This document shows, piece by piece, positions 27,054 through 35,304 of a stretch of DNA of 64,000 bases. Under the pieces are notes generated by a model. The model was not told the origin of the DNA, did not search any database, and saw only the letters and a list, made by a program, of their open reading frames with translations. The position numbers were made by a program, and so were the translations under genes. Within the stretch, counting starts at the first letter, position 1; each line of letters begins with the position of its first letter. The stretch is from Chitinophagaceae bacterium IBVUCB1. GTDB lineage: Bacteria > Bacteroidota > Bacteroidia > Chitinophagales > Chitinophagaceae. The stretch lies in contig NFUW01000002.1 in assembly GCA_002127285.1 (NCBI GenBank), positions 1,213,630 through 1,277,629 of the forward strand. Direction: 5' to 3'.

Positions 27054-28595
27054 ATGAGAGCTTATACCCTTTTTCTATTATTATTCGTGGCTGCATGTGG
27101 TAATAATAAACAGCCTAAATTATCTGGCAAATGGTTGAATGCTGCCAACCTGCCATCAGATGTGTATGAAATAAACCCTGATAAAGACACTATACTTTAT
27201 ACCCGTAAAGGTGCAATACTAAACATAACAAAAGGCAGCATATACAGTAAATCGGGCGGAAATGTGAGGCTTGAAGTAAAAGAAGCATACAACACTACTG
27301 ATATGATATTGGCAGGGCTTGTTACTACTGCCGATGGTACAACATTAAGTAGTGGTGGTATGATATATATTAACACTACAAGTCCCTCAATAATTGCAAA
27401 ACCCATTGGTGTAGCTATACCAACCGATAAAAAGGTGAAAGGTATGGAGGTATATAAAGGAATAGAAAAAGACGGGACTATAGACTGGGTAGAACCAACC
27501 CCACTGCCTGTTAAAACGATGGATTATGAAAAAGGCAAAAATATATTCAGAACAAACTGCGAGTCTTGCCACAACGTGTACAAGGATGCTACAGGACCGC
27601 AATTGGCATATATAACACAAAGGCGCGATTGGGAATGGTTTAAAGCATTTGTGAGAAACTCTTCCAAGCTGATTGCTGATGGCGACAAGTATGCTAACTG
27701 TGTATATTACAAATGGAATAAAATCGCTATGACAGCTTTCCCAACACTTACGGAGGCTGACTTTGTAGCCCTTGCCAATTACTTGGAAACCTACAACGAA
27801 CAATACCCGCCAGAGATGGTACCTGATGCAAAAAAGTGCTTTGATGAATGCACTGCTTACTTCACAAGAATAGAAGAATTAAATTCTAAGCGACAAGAAT
27901 TAGTATATGATAACGGTAGACTGGTTAAGACGTATAAAGGAGAAGGTGTAATAGAAGACTTTGTAACACCTGTGGATGGAGATAGTACAAAAAGAGTAAC
28001 AATTGCATATGCACGTAGCGAGTATTATCAAATAGAGGTAAATGCATTTGGTTGGTATAATATAGACATACCAGCACAAATATTGCCAGGCTTTGAAAAA
28101 TGCAATATCACCGTAGCTATAACAGGTGAGTACACAAATAATATTGAGCTATACATTATAGTACCCGAGTATAAAATATTCAATCCTGGTGGTAGAATTA
28201 ATGGCGAGAAAAACACATTCGGTTTTTTTAGCGACAATGGCGAATTACCTATGGTGATAGGCAAAAAAGCGTATATACTGGCTGTAGGGGAGGAAAATAA
28301 ACAATTGGTGTATGCAATGCTACCCTTTACAACAGCCAAAGAACTACAATTATCCATACAACTGAAAGCAACTACAAAAGAAGCTATGAATGAAGCTATA
28401 GCTACAGTTGGCATTAATGATATTGATATTAAAGCCAATGATACTAAAAACGCGAAGGATATACGGCAAATAGATGCCGAATTGGAAGAATTGAAAAAAC
28501 ATATACCTGCCGGGTGCTATGAATGTTGTGGCATCAATATAGAAGACACAGCTACTATCCAACCTGCAGGTACGGTATACGGGACAAAAAGATAA
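27054..28595 (+). CDS. Cytochrome c-type lipoprotein
   Basis: The start at 27054 is chosen because it begins with a lipoprotein signal (MRAYTLFLLLFVAACG, Cys at residue 15), giving 513 residues. A single haem-binding CESCH motif near residue 166 lies in a class I cytochrome c domain (MDYEKGKNIFRTN, DATGPQLAYI). The distal Met may be in the IAMTAFPTLTEADF block. The remaining ~300 residues are a beta-rich domain of unknown family. It is probably anchored in a membrane facing the periplasm as an electron carrier. Confidence 0.85.
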   Translation: MRAYTLFLLLFVAACGNNKQPKLSGKWLNAANLPSDVYEINPDKDTILYTRKGAILNITKGSIYSKSGGNVRLEVKEAYNTTDMILAGLVTTADGTTLSSGGMIYINTTSPSIIAKPIGVAIPTDKKVKGMEVYKGIEKDGTIDWVEPTPLPVKTMDYEKGKNIFRTNCESCHNVYKDATGPQLAYITQRRDWEWFKAFVRNSSKLIADGDKYANCVYYKWNKIAMTAFPTLTEADFVALANYLETYNEQYPPEMVPDAKKCFDECTAYFTRIEELNSKRQELVYDNGRLVKTYKGEGVIEDFVTPVDGDSTKRVTIAYARSEYYQIEVNAFGWYNIDIPAQILPGFEKCNITVAITGEYTNNIELYIIVPEYKIFNPGGRINGEKNTFGFFSDNGELPMVIGKKAYILAVGEENKQLVYAMLPFTTAKELQLSIQLKATTKEAMNEAIATVGINDIDIKANDTKNAKDIRQIDAELEELKKHIPAGCYECCGINIEDTATIQPAGTVYGTKR

Positions 28596-28677
28596 TAGTT
28601 TCCGCCAATCCTCACATCAACAAATAAACTAATCAACCTATACCTAAAGCCCTGTACCTTTGCGCTTTCTGTAAAAT

Positions 28678-29178
28678 ATGATAACTGTAATAGCGGGCAC
28701 CAACCGCAAAGATAGCATGACGCTGAAAGTAGCTACCCTGTATCACAAGCTACTATCGGCCATGTATGGCAATGTACATTTGCTGAACCTTGAGGGCAAA
28801 GCTGTTTGGGAGCGTGGCGACGAGATGAAACAGATAGAAGCCGAGATGCTGATACCTGCCGAAAAAATAGTGCTGGTAATGCCCGAGTACAATGGCAGCT
28901 TCCCCGGCATACTGAAGCTGATGATGGATAACAGCGACATTAAAAAAGCATGGTGGAACAAAAAAGCTATGCTGGTAGGCGTTGCCGATGGCCGTGCAGG
29001 CAACCTGCGCGGTATGGACCACATGACCAATATTCTGAACTACCTGCACGTAAGTGTGTTATACAATAAAGTACCCATCAGCCGCATAACGGAAGAGATA
29101 AGCGACGAGGGTGAGGTGATGAAACCTGCTACCCTGAAGGTGATAGAAACACAAATAGGTGAATTTTTGAAGTTTTAA
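28678..29178 (+). CDS. NAD(P)H-dependent FMN reductase family protein
   Basis: The 166-residue protein has the flavodoxin-like FMN-binding opening ITVIAGTNRKDSMTLKVA and the PEYNGSFPGILKLMMDN motif near residue 68, typical of the FMN_red family (azobenzene/chromate/FMN reductases). The length is slightly short but complete. A metallophosphoesterase gene follows 4 bp later, so they probably form an operon, though a shared pathway is not evident. Confidence 0.92.
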   Translation: MITVIAGTNRKDSMTLKVATLYHKLLSAMYGNVHLLNLEGKAVWERGDEMKQIEAEMLIPAEKIVLVMPEYNGSFPGILKLMMDNSDIKKAWWNKKAMLVGVADGRAGNLRGMDHMTNILNYLHVSVLYNKVPISRITEEISDEGEVMKPATLKVIETQIGEFLKF

Positions 29179-29182
29179 GACG

Positions 29183-30436
29183 ATGACAAGGCTGCTGATA
29201 TTTCTGGGCATTTTTTTACTGGCAGAGTACTATGCTTATACCGTAGTACGCAGTGCCATGCGCACCCTGCCCCCCAATGCTAAAACTATACTAACAGTAG
29301 TCTATGTACTGCTTACCATTATTACATGGGCGGGCTTTTTATCTTTCAGATTTATAGACTGGGCAAAAGTACCGCATCTGCTACGCAATATATATGTGGC
29401 TTTTACACTCGGCTTTATTGTGGGCAAGGCACTGATACTGATAGTAATGCTGGGCGATGAAGTGCGCCGCTTTTTTGTATGGATATGGGGCATATTCAGC
29501 AAGCCTGCCATAGCCGCTACCGCAGCGCCCGAAATAGCGGGCAATGGTATTACACGTTCAGTTTTTATACAACGTGCAGCACTACTGCTGGGCGCTACTG
29601 CATTGGGCGGCTTTATGTATGGCATTACCAACAGGTACAACTACAGGGTACGCCGCATACAGCTATCACTCAAAAACCTGCCTGCCGCCTTCAGGGGTAT
29701 GAAGATTGTACAGATTTCGGATATACACAGCGGCAGCTTTGATAGCCACGCATCCGTGCAGCGAGGGGTAGAAAAAATAATGGATGAAAAGCCTGACATG
29801 ATATTCTTTACAGGCGACCTTGTAAACAACAAAGCAGACGAAATACAACCTTATACAGACATATTTGCCAAACTGACTGCACCGCTTGGTGTGTATAGCA
29901 TACTGGGCAACCACGACTATGGCGACTATGTGCAATGGCCAACCGCAGAGGCTAAGGCAAACAACCTGCAATGGCTGAAAGATACGCATGGCAAGATGGG
30001 CTGGCGATTGCTGATGAATGAGCATGTGGTGGTAGAGCGTGGTGATGATAAAATAGCCATCGTAGGTATAGAAAACTGGGGGGCAAAAGCGGGTTTCCCC
30101 AAATACGGCAAAATGGGTGATGCATATGCGGGGTTGGCAGATAAAAACATTCCTTTCAAAATGCTACTATCGCACGACCCCTCTCATTGGGATGCCGAAG
30201 TACGCAAGGATTATACTGATATAGACATCACATTCAGCGGGCATACACATGGTATGCAACTGGGTGTAGAGATACCCGGACTGAAGTGGAGCCCCGTGCA
30301 GTATATCTATAAAAAATGGGCAGGCCTGTACCAAGAGGGCGAGCAATACCTGTACGTAAACCGAGGCTTTGGCTTCCTCGGCTACCCCGGCAGGCTGGGC
30401 ATACTACCCGAAATAACAGTGGTGGAATTAGTGTAA
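29183..30436 (+). CDS. Membrane metallophosphoesterase, YkuE-like
   Basis: The 417-residue protein has about four N-terminal membrane helices (residues 1-140) and a calcineurin-type phosphoesterase domain with the metal-binding motifs QISDIHSGSF, GDLVNN, LGNHDYGD, LSHDP and SGHTHGMQLG. Related YkuE-type enzymes act on UDP-diacylglucosamine or other lipid-linked phosphates at the membrane; the substrate here is unknown. The last codons overlap by 9 bp the end of a small convergent gene. Confidence 0.92.
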   Translation: MTRLLIFLGIFLLAEYYAYTVVRSAMRTLPPNAKTILTVVYVLLTIITWAGFLSFRFIDWAKVPHLLRNIYVAFTLGFIVGKALILIVMLGDEVRRFFVWIWGIFSKPAIAATAAPEIAGNGITRSVFIQRAALLLGATALGGFMYGITNRYNYRVRRIQLSLKNLPAAFRGMKIVQISDIHSGSFDSHASVQRGVEKIMDEKPDMIFFTGDLVNNKADEIQPYTDIFAKLTAPLGVYSILGNHDYGDYVQWPTAEAKANNLQWLKDTHGKMGWRLLMNEHVVVERGDDKIAIVGIENWGAKAGFPKYGKMGDAYAGLADKNIPFKMLLSHDPSHWDAEVRKDYTDIDITFSGHTHGMQLGVEIPGLKWSPVQYIYKKWAGLYQEGEQYLYVNRGFGFLGYPGRLGILPEITVVELV

Positions 30437-30628
30437 CACCTTGCTGAAAAGCTGCGCCATCAATTCGGGGCGGGGCGATAACAAATCCGTCCGCGCTTCG
30501 TGCAGATAGTGCTTCATTTCCTGTACCAAATCTGTCAGCGCATCGTTATCGGCTTCGTGGTTCATCATCCCCTGCTGCTTTTCGGTTGTATTTTCTGTAA
30601 AATGCTTAAGTAGAGTTTTCTTCATCAA
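30428..30628 (-). CDS. Small hypothetical protein
   Basis: The 66-residue protein is charged and helical (LVQEMKHYLHEARTDLL) with no recognised family. It may start at the second Met (30625). Its end overlaps the convergent phosphoesterase gene by 9 bp. It is kept because it fills the space up to the next gene's promoter and has a helical protein-like composition; confidence is moderate. Confidence 0.5.
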   Translation of the reverse strand: MMKKTLLKHFTENTTEKQQGMMNHEADNDALTDLVQEMKHYLHEARTDLLSPRPELMAQLFSKVLH

Positions 30629-30770
30629 AAAACGGCTTTTGCAGATAAAAACGCATGATTGTTCTTTTTATTGTATTTGCCAACATATTTTTAACAACAG
30701 ATCACTCACTTTTTTCTGACAACTACCGTCTGCACGGCTAACATTTGCGCACAGAGATTGTTATAACAAT

Positions 30771-31676
30771 ATGAAAACCATAGGCATTACCGGCGGTACA
30801 GGATTGATAGGCAGGGTATTAACCCATATGCTGACAGACAAAGGGTACGAGGTCATTATTTTTACCCGCAGCCCCAAAGCCACCAACGGGCAGGTAAGCT
30901 ATGCCTATTGGGATGCCTATAAACAAGCTATTGATACCGCAGCCCTGCAAAGTCTCGATGCCATCGTACACCTTGCAGGCGAGGGAGTAGCAGATAAACG
31001 GTGGACTACCCAACGCAAACGGGAAATATTGGAAAGCCGCACCATCGGCACATCATTCATAATATCGCAGGTGATGCAACACGCACCGCAATGCAAGGCG
31101 TTTATATCTTCATCTGCCATCGGGTATTATGGTGCAGACACTGGCGGCAAGCCATTTACAGAAACTTCTCCGGCTGATGATAGTTTCCTCGGTGCTACCT
31201 GCCAAGCGTGGGAAGCTGCCAGCCAACCGGCAGATAGCCGTATGCGCAGGGTATTGCTGCGTGTGGGTATTGTATTGGCTACAGATGGCGGTGCTTATAA
31301 AGAATTTGCCAAGCCAGTGCGATACGGTATTGCCCCCTTGCTGGGCGGCGGCAACCAAACCATTAGCTGGATACATATACACGATGTGGCAGCCATGTTT
31401 GTATATGCGCTGGAAAATGAAGGTATGCTAGGTGTGTACAACGCAGTAGCACCTGCGCCTGTGCAGCAACGCTTGCTGATGTTTACCATCAGGCACTACA
31501 CAAAGGGGTTTAGCATACCCATAGCTGTGCCTGCTTTTGTACTAAAACTAATGCTGGGAGAAATGAGCATTGAAGTGCTGAAAAGCGCAACCGTTAGCAG
31601 CAACAAGATAGAGGATGCAGGGTTTGTATTTCGCTACCCTACTATTGGCAAGGCGGTGGAGAATTTGGTGGGTTGA
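30771..31676 (+). CDS. TIGR01777-family SDR (YfcH-like epimerase)
   Basis: The 301-residue protein opens with the NAD(P)-binding motif ITGGTGLIGRVL, has DAIVHLAGEGVADKRWT, the Ser/Tyr region SSSAIGYYG, and a C-terminal domain with SNKIEDAGFVFRYP typical of TIGR01777 proteins. The family is widespread in bacteria and related to epimerases; its reaction is not known. It is a single gene. Confidence 0.92.
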   Translation: MKTIGITGGTGLIGRVLTHMLTDKGYEVIIFTRSPKATNGQVSYAYWDAYKQAIDTAALQSLDAIVHLAGEGVADKRWTTQRKREILESRTIGTSFIISQVMQHAPQCKAFISSSAIGYYGADTGGKPFTETSPADDSFLGATCQAWEAASQPADSRMRRVLLRVGIVLATDGGAYKEFAKPVRYGIAPLLGGGNQTISWIHIHDVAAMFVYALENEGMLGVYNAVAPAPVQQRLLMFTIRHYTKGFSIPIAVPAFVLKLMLGEMSIEVLKSATVSSNKIEDAGFVFRYPTIGKAVENLVG

Positions 31677-31702
31677 TTGTTTTATACGCTTATCTACGCA
31701 GA

Positions 31703-31758
31703 TTCACATCCCTCTGATGCTGCTATACGCAGCATTGTCTCCCTTCTAAGGGAGAGAT
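31703..31758. repeat. Copy 1 of a ~53 bp hairpin repeat
   Basis: This block matches 32360-32412. Both copies contain GATGCTGCTAT with a following GCAGCAT, and a TCTCCCTT/AAGGGAGA hairpin. It lies just after the SDR gene and is followed by the TTGCAGGT/ACCTGCAA hairpin at 31771-31793. Confidence 0.8.
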
Positions 31759-31770
31759 GTTAAATAGTGG

Positions 31771-31793
31771 TTGCAGGTTAAGCGTACCTGCAA
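31771..31793. repeat. TTGCAGGT/ACCTGCAA hairpin repeat
   Basis: An 8-bp inverted repeat related to the one at 16199-16221 lies 23 bp beyond the stop of the minus-strand gene at 31816-32241. It may end transcription of that gene as well as being a dispersed repeat. Confidence 0.55.
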
Positions 31794-31815
31794 CGTGAAA
31801 AATAACAACTGTCTA

Positions 31816-32241
31816 TTACCTCTTATGCGCATACTCTACTACTTTAGGAAAATGCACTTTCATCCACTGTTCACTCCAAACTCTATTAGGCACTAATAAC
31901 AGGCTATCTGGAACTTCCATAATCGGCACTAATTGTCCACCATAATCAGGATCTTCACGAGCCAACCGAATAAAATACTTTTTTCCTATACTATGTCTAT
32001 TAAAATACTCCCAAGAATACAAACCATAATTATTATACCTAATTTTTGAATACTCATATCTACGTGTTACCTTCCATCCATTTCGAGCTACTCTTATATC
32101 ACAAACAGTACCTACAACATATACACCTTCTGCTTTTAGCCACTTTTTATCTCTCTGATAACTATAGAACATACCTGGGATTAATACAGACACGAATACT
32201 ATAGCAATTACTAAACTAATTCTTTTATTATTAAGCATCAT
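31816..32241 (-). CDS. Membrane-anchored hypothetical protein
   Basis: The 141-residue protein has one N-terminal membrane helix (about residues 7-26) and a soluble beta-rich domain containing GTVCDIRVARNGWKV and YFIRLAREDPDYGG. Similar small proteins (DUF3592-like in pattern) are found in Bacteroidota, but I cannot confirm the family. It is AT-rich relative to the neighbours and bracketed by the two ~53 bp repeats, so it may have arrived with them. Confidence 0.65.
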   Translation of the reverse strand: MMLNNKRISLVIAIVFVSVLIPGMFYSYQRDKKWLKAEGVYVVGTVCDIRVARNGWKVTRRYEYSKIRYNNYGLYSWEYFNRHSIGKKYFIRLAREDPDYGGQLVPIMEVPDSLLLVPNRVWSEQWMKVHFPKVVEYAHKR

Positions 32242-32359
32242 TTCATTTGTTTTACAAGTTGCAAGTGAGGCACACCTGCAATGGCTAAGAAATTCCTCCT
32301 TTGAAGGAGGTGTCTCGTAGGGACGGTGGATGTAAACTAGTACTAGCCTCGTACGAGAG

Positions 32360-32412
32360 TTCGCATCCCTATGATGCTGCTATCAGCAGCATAGTCTCCC
32401 TTGTAAGGGAGA
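32360..32412. repeat. Copy 2 of the ~53 bp hairpin repeat
   Basis: It matches 31703-31758 with about a dozen differences, keeping both internal hairpins. It ends 10 bp before the stop of the saccharopine-dehydrogenase-like gene. Just upstream, TTCCTCCTTTGAAGGAGG (32292-32309) forms another short hairpin. Confidence 0.8.
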
Positions 32413-32421
32413 ATTTTGTTG

Positions 32422-33627
32422 TTATTTATACGCATAGTCGCTTAGGTATTCGTAATCGGGTGTTAGTTTGCCGCCCTCGCAGATGGTGGCGCGGCGTATG
32501 ATGTCGCTGTTGCCATTCAACAGTTCACGTAGTACAAACTTCTCGAAGTGGGCACCGAAGTATTGTGATGCATCGCGGGGTAGTTCATTGGGCAGGTTAT
32601 CTACCGCCATTACGTCTATTATGTTTCTCGTGTTTTGATACGGACTTGTTTGCTCCCCTGTTTTACGGTCTATACCATATACAGGATTGACTATAGTTGA
32701 TGCACCTACGTTGATGGGTACAGAGCCATCCACATCGCAGGTTATGTCGGCGATCACACTTACGCGCCAGTCGTTTCGTTGTATGTCTTGCTTCTCAAAC
32801 AAGCGGGCTATATCAGCATCCCAATAGATGCCATTCATCAACACATCCGTCTGAGGTATGTATTTTGTAAACAGGCATTTATAAGCTTCGGGGTGTGCAT
32901 GAAAATCGTCTCTGGAAAAAAGGTCGTTGTCTTTGCGGGCATATAAGTCGCCCCCCTTTAGGTGGGTGTACACGGGGTAATCGTATTGATGTGTCAGGTA
33001 ATCTTCGGGTTCTACCGACTCTATGTCAAAATGTGTCATCACCTCTATTATACCGCTCGCCACCTTGCCCGAGCCTGTTACCACTATCTTGATGTTGGGT
33101 AGCTTTACCTGCTCGTATGCGCGCAATAAATCGGCAAAGCCGCCCACACTATGTGCAGGTGGTAAATGGTATAAGCCAAACTTTTTGCCATACGTCAGCA
33201 GGCCGTTGTGTGCACCCACCACACCTGCATAGTAACCAAAGCCGAGGATGCGTTGCTCGTCTATATGCGTCAGGCATTCGTAGTCTATCATGCGGATGCG
33301 TTTTTCTATCAGGGCGTGCATCAGCTTTTGGTTATAGGGTTGTTTCTTTTTGGTATGCGAAAAGAAGAAGTAGGTTTTATCAGGTATCAAATCCTCTACC
33401 CTTACCTCTTTTATGCCCAGTAACACATCGCAATCACTTAGGTCGGCTTGCAATGGTATGCCTGCGGCGGTGTAGTCGGCATCGGGTATGCACCTGTCGG
33501 GCGATGGTTGTACCACTATCTGCAAACCTTCATACTTTTGCATTATCTGCACACATTGCTGCGGGGTGAGGGCTACACGGGTGTCTGTGGGTGATTTCCT
33601 TTCACGTATCAAACCTATACGAATCAT
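32422..33627 (-). CDS. Saccharopine dehydrogenase-like / alanine dehydrogenase-PNT family enzyme
   Basis: The 401-residue protein has the N-terminal domain shared by alanine dehydrogenase and lysine-forming saccharopine dehydrogenase (GLIRERKSPTDTRVALTP). Lys in LLGIKEV and His in FFSHTKKKQ stand where the catalytic pair of fungal Lys1 lies. The NAD-binding part follows (IVVTGSGKVASG). Such enzymes interconvert saccharopine and lysine plus 2-oxoglutarate, but Bacteroidota usually make lysine by the diaminopimelate route, so the true substrate may be another amino acid. It is divergent from hscB with ~47 bp between them. Confidence 0.85.
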   Translation of the reverse strand: MIRIGLIRERKSPTDTRVALTPQQCVQIMQKYEGLQIVVQPSPDRCIPDADYTAAGIPLQADLSDCDVLLGIKEVRVEDLIPDKTYFFFSHTKKKQPYNQKLMHALIEKRIRMIDYECLTHIDEQRILGFGYYAGVVGAHNGLLTYGKKFGLYHLPPAHSVGGFADLLRAYEQVKLPNIKIVVTGSGKVASGIIEVMTHFDIESVEPEDYLTHQYDYPVYTHLKGGDLYARKDNDLFSRDDFHAHPEAYKCLFTKYIPQTDVLMNGIYWDADIARLFEKQDIQRNDWRVSVIADITCDVDGSVPINVGASTIVNPVYGIDRKTGEQTSPYQNTRNIIDVMAVDNLPNELPRDASQYFGAHFEKFVLRELLNGNSDIIRRATICEGGKLTPDYEYLSDYAYK

Positions 33628-33674
33628 CTTACTTACATTTGTATTCTCAAAGATAAGCTACTCTTATTTGCTGC

Positions 33675-34205
33675 ATGGATAACTATTTTGAATTGTACGA
33701 TATACCTGCCTGCTTTGCCCCCGACGCTGCGGTGGTAAAGAAAAAATACTATGAACTGAGCCGCCGCTACCACCCAGACAGGTATACACTGGCTACCGAA
33801 GCCGAACAGGCAGAGGCACTACGCATGGCTGCCATCAACAACGATGCGTATAAGACACTGCAAAACGCCGATGCTACGATGGCCTATATACTGCGCCTGC
33901 ATGGCTTGCTGGAAGAAGAAGAAAAATATAACCTGCCCCCCGATTTTTTGATGGAAATGATGGACCTGAACGAGGCAGTAAGCGACTGCGAAGACGCGCC
34001 TGATAACACTACCCTGCAACAACAAGCTGCCGATATGCTGGCTGCGCAAATGCAGGCTTGGCAAGACGGGGCGATATCATTTACAAAAAAATATGATGAT
34101 GGCGATACATCTGTATCCTTGCTGATGCAGATAAAAGACAGCTATTTCCGTAAAAAATATCTGTTGCGCATATCGGAAAGAATAAATACATTTGCTGCCC
34201 GCTGA
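33675..34205 (+). CDS. hscB: Fe-S cluster assembly co-chaperone HscB
   Basis: The 176-residue protein has an N-terminal J domain with the HPD signature (RRYHPDRYTLA, near residue 32) and a C-terminal three-helix domain with the HscB pattern (FLMEMMDLNEAV). HscB delivers the scaffold protein IscU to the chaperone HscA in iron-sulfur cluster assembly. The length is normal. It is the last backbone gene before the tRNA that marks the island junction. Confidence 0.92.
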   Translation: MDNYFELYDIPACFAPDAAVVKKKYYELSRRYHPDRYTLATEAEQAEALRMAAINNDAYKTLQNADATMAYILRLHGLLEEEEKYNLPPDFLMEMMDLNEAVSDCEDAPDNTTLQQQAADMLAAQMQAWQDGAISFTKKYDDGDTSVSLLMQIKDSYFRKKYLLRISERINTFAAR

Positions 34206-34282
34206 ATATGGTTTGGCAGTGTACAGTTGGCAGTTGGCAATACTGCAAATACCGTACTGACAAAAGCTGCAAACTGAAAGTA

Positions 34283-34366
34283 GCCCAGATGGCGGAATTG
34301 GTAGACGCGCTAGACTCAAAATCTGGTTTTCGCAAGGGAGTGCAGGTTCGATTCCTGTTCTGGGCA
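34283..34366 (+). tRNA. tRNA-Leu (anticodon CAA)
   Basis: The 84-nt sequence folds into a class II tRNA: acceptor stem GCCCAGA / TCTGGGC, a D arm with GGTAGACGCGC, anticodon loop CTCAAAA (anticodon CAA, codon UUG), a long variable arm (TTTTCGCAAG region) and a T arm GGTTCGATTCC. No CCA is encoded. Its 3' end is the left junction of the mobile island: the defence genes begin right after it, as is common for elements that integrate into tRNA 3' ends. Confidence 0.97.
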
Positions 34367-34373
34367 CACTGAA

Positions 34374-34411
34374 AATGAAGCAGTTATGAATTAAACCTCA
34401 TAGCTGCTTTT
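34374..34411 (+). terminator. Terminator hairpin after tRNA-Leu
   Basis: AAGCAGTTATGA pairs with TCATAGCTGCTT, followed by T6. A closely similar hairpin with a similar downstream stretch (GGT..AACAACA..GG..AACATTT) follows the tRNA-Phe remnant at 35117-35149. The hairpin could have been brought in by the element that rebuilt the tRNA 3' end. Confidence 0.75.
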
Positions 34412-34547
34412 TTCTTTGGTACAACATAGGTACAACATTTCGCACTTCATGATACCAAAAAGAAAATCAAGTCCATGTGATTGAATATTTGCAAACACCT
34501 TCATTTTCCTAATTTTATATACTTCTTATGCTACAATAAATCTCAAC

Positions 34548-35069
34548 ATGGAACAAAATCTATCTTTTGATGCTAAAGATTGGCATGATAAAGAAATTAC
34601 AATACGCCATTATGGTAGAGGGCCAAAAAAAATGGGAGAAGGAGTTTATAAATTTGGAGCTGCCCTTTCACTCCCTGTCATCCTCCCAAAGAGAGGATGG
34701 ACATTAGTCAACAAGGCACGAAGCTATGTTTACTTAAAACCTCCTGAAGGAGTAAAGCCTCCATTTATTATTAATGTAAAAGTCCCAAATGAAGAGCAAG
34801 CCAAAGCAATTTTTTCAACTCTTTATGAAAGAGGGAAAACCTGGGCTGGTCAAATTGGGGAATGGCCTGCAATTTATCTCCACAACCATCAGGGTCGAGC
34901 CTACATCTTGGAAAATGATTTACAAACAGGTTCTACTTTGGAAAAATTAGCTTCAACTTTTGATATTCCCGCATCACTTTCCTTGGGAGAGTATGGTGCT
35001 TGGAAAGTAAGCATTGTGGCAAGAAATGGAGGGGTTGATTATTCTGAGTATTCTAATTGGACAGACTGA
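34548..35069 (+). CDS. Hypothetical protein whose end runs into a tRNA-Phe remnant
   Basis: The 173-residue protein has no signal peptide or membrane helix. It contains a WAGQIGEWPAIYLHN stretch and other well-formed blocks, but I do not recognise a family. Its last codons (NWTD and stop) lie in the tRNA-Phe-like fragment at 35064-35107, so the reading frame was probably cut and given a new stop by an integration event. The native protein may have been longer. Base composition is AT-rich like the defence genes to the right. Confidence 0.65.
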   Translation: MEQNLSFDAKDWHDKEITIRHYGRGPKKMGEGVYKFGAALSLPVILPKRGWTLVNKARSYVYLKPPEGVKPPFIINVKVPNEEQAKAIFSTLYERGKTWAGQIGEWPAIYLHNHQGRAYILENDLQTGSTLEKLASTFDIPASLSLGEYGAWKVSIVARNGGVDYSEYSNWTD

Positions 35070-35107
35070 AAATCCTTGTGTCAAGGGTTCAATTCCCTCC
35101 CGCACCA
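35064..35107 (+). other. 3' fragment of tRNA-Phe (GAA), likely old attachment site
   Basis: The 44 nt start GACTGAAAATCCTTGTGTC, which is the 3' half of a tRNA-Phe anticodon arm (loop CTGAAAA) plus its variable loop. A T arm (AAGGGTTCAATTCCCTC) and the acceptor half CCGCACC with discriminator A follow. No 5' half exists upstream; the DNA there codes for the 34548 protein. Such 3' tRNA fragments are typical scars or attachment sites of elements that integrate into tRNA genes. Confidence 0.82.
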
Positions 35108-35116
35108 CTTAAAAAT

Positions 35117-35149
35117 TAAGCAGTTATGACGAAAATTCATGGCTGCTTT
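35117..35149 (+). terminator. Hairpin after the tRNA-Phe remnant, related to that after tRNA-Leu
   Basis: AAGCAGTTATGA and TCATGGCTGCTT form an imperfect stem followed by TTTA. The sequence after it resembles that after the tRNA-Leu hairpin. This shared downstream arrangement suggests both were carried by related mobile elements. Confidence 0.7.
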
Positions 35150-35304
35150 TTAATTGGTCGAACAACAATGGAACATTTTTTGAGTGAGGTATTCGAAAGA
35201 CTCAAAATCTTTTATTCGCAAATCAATATTGACTGGTTTGCTCAGGTACCCAAACAAGAAAAATATACAAGAAAAAAGATTAACATTCAAGTTTGGGAAT
35301 GATG

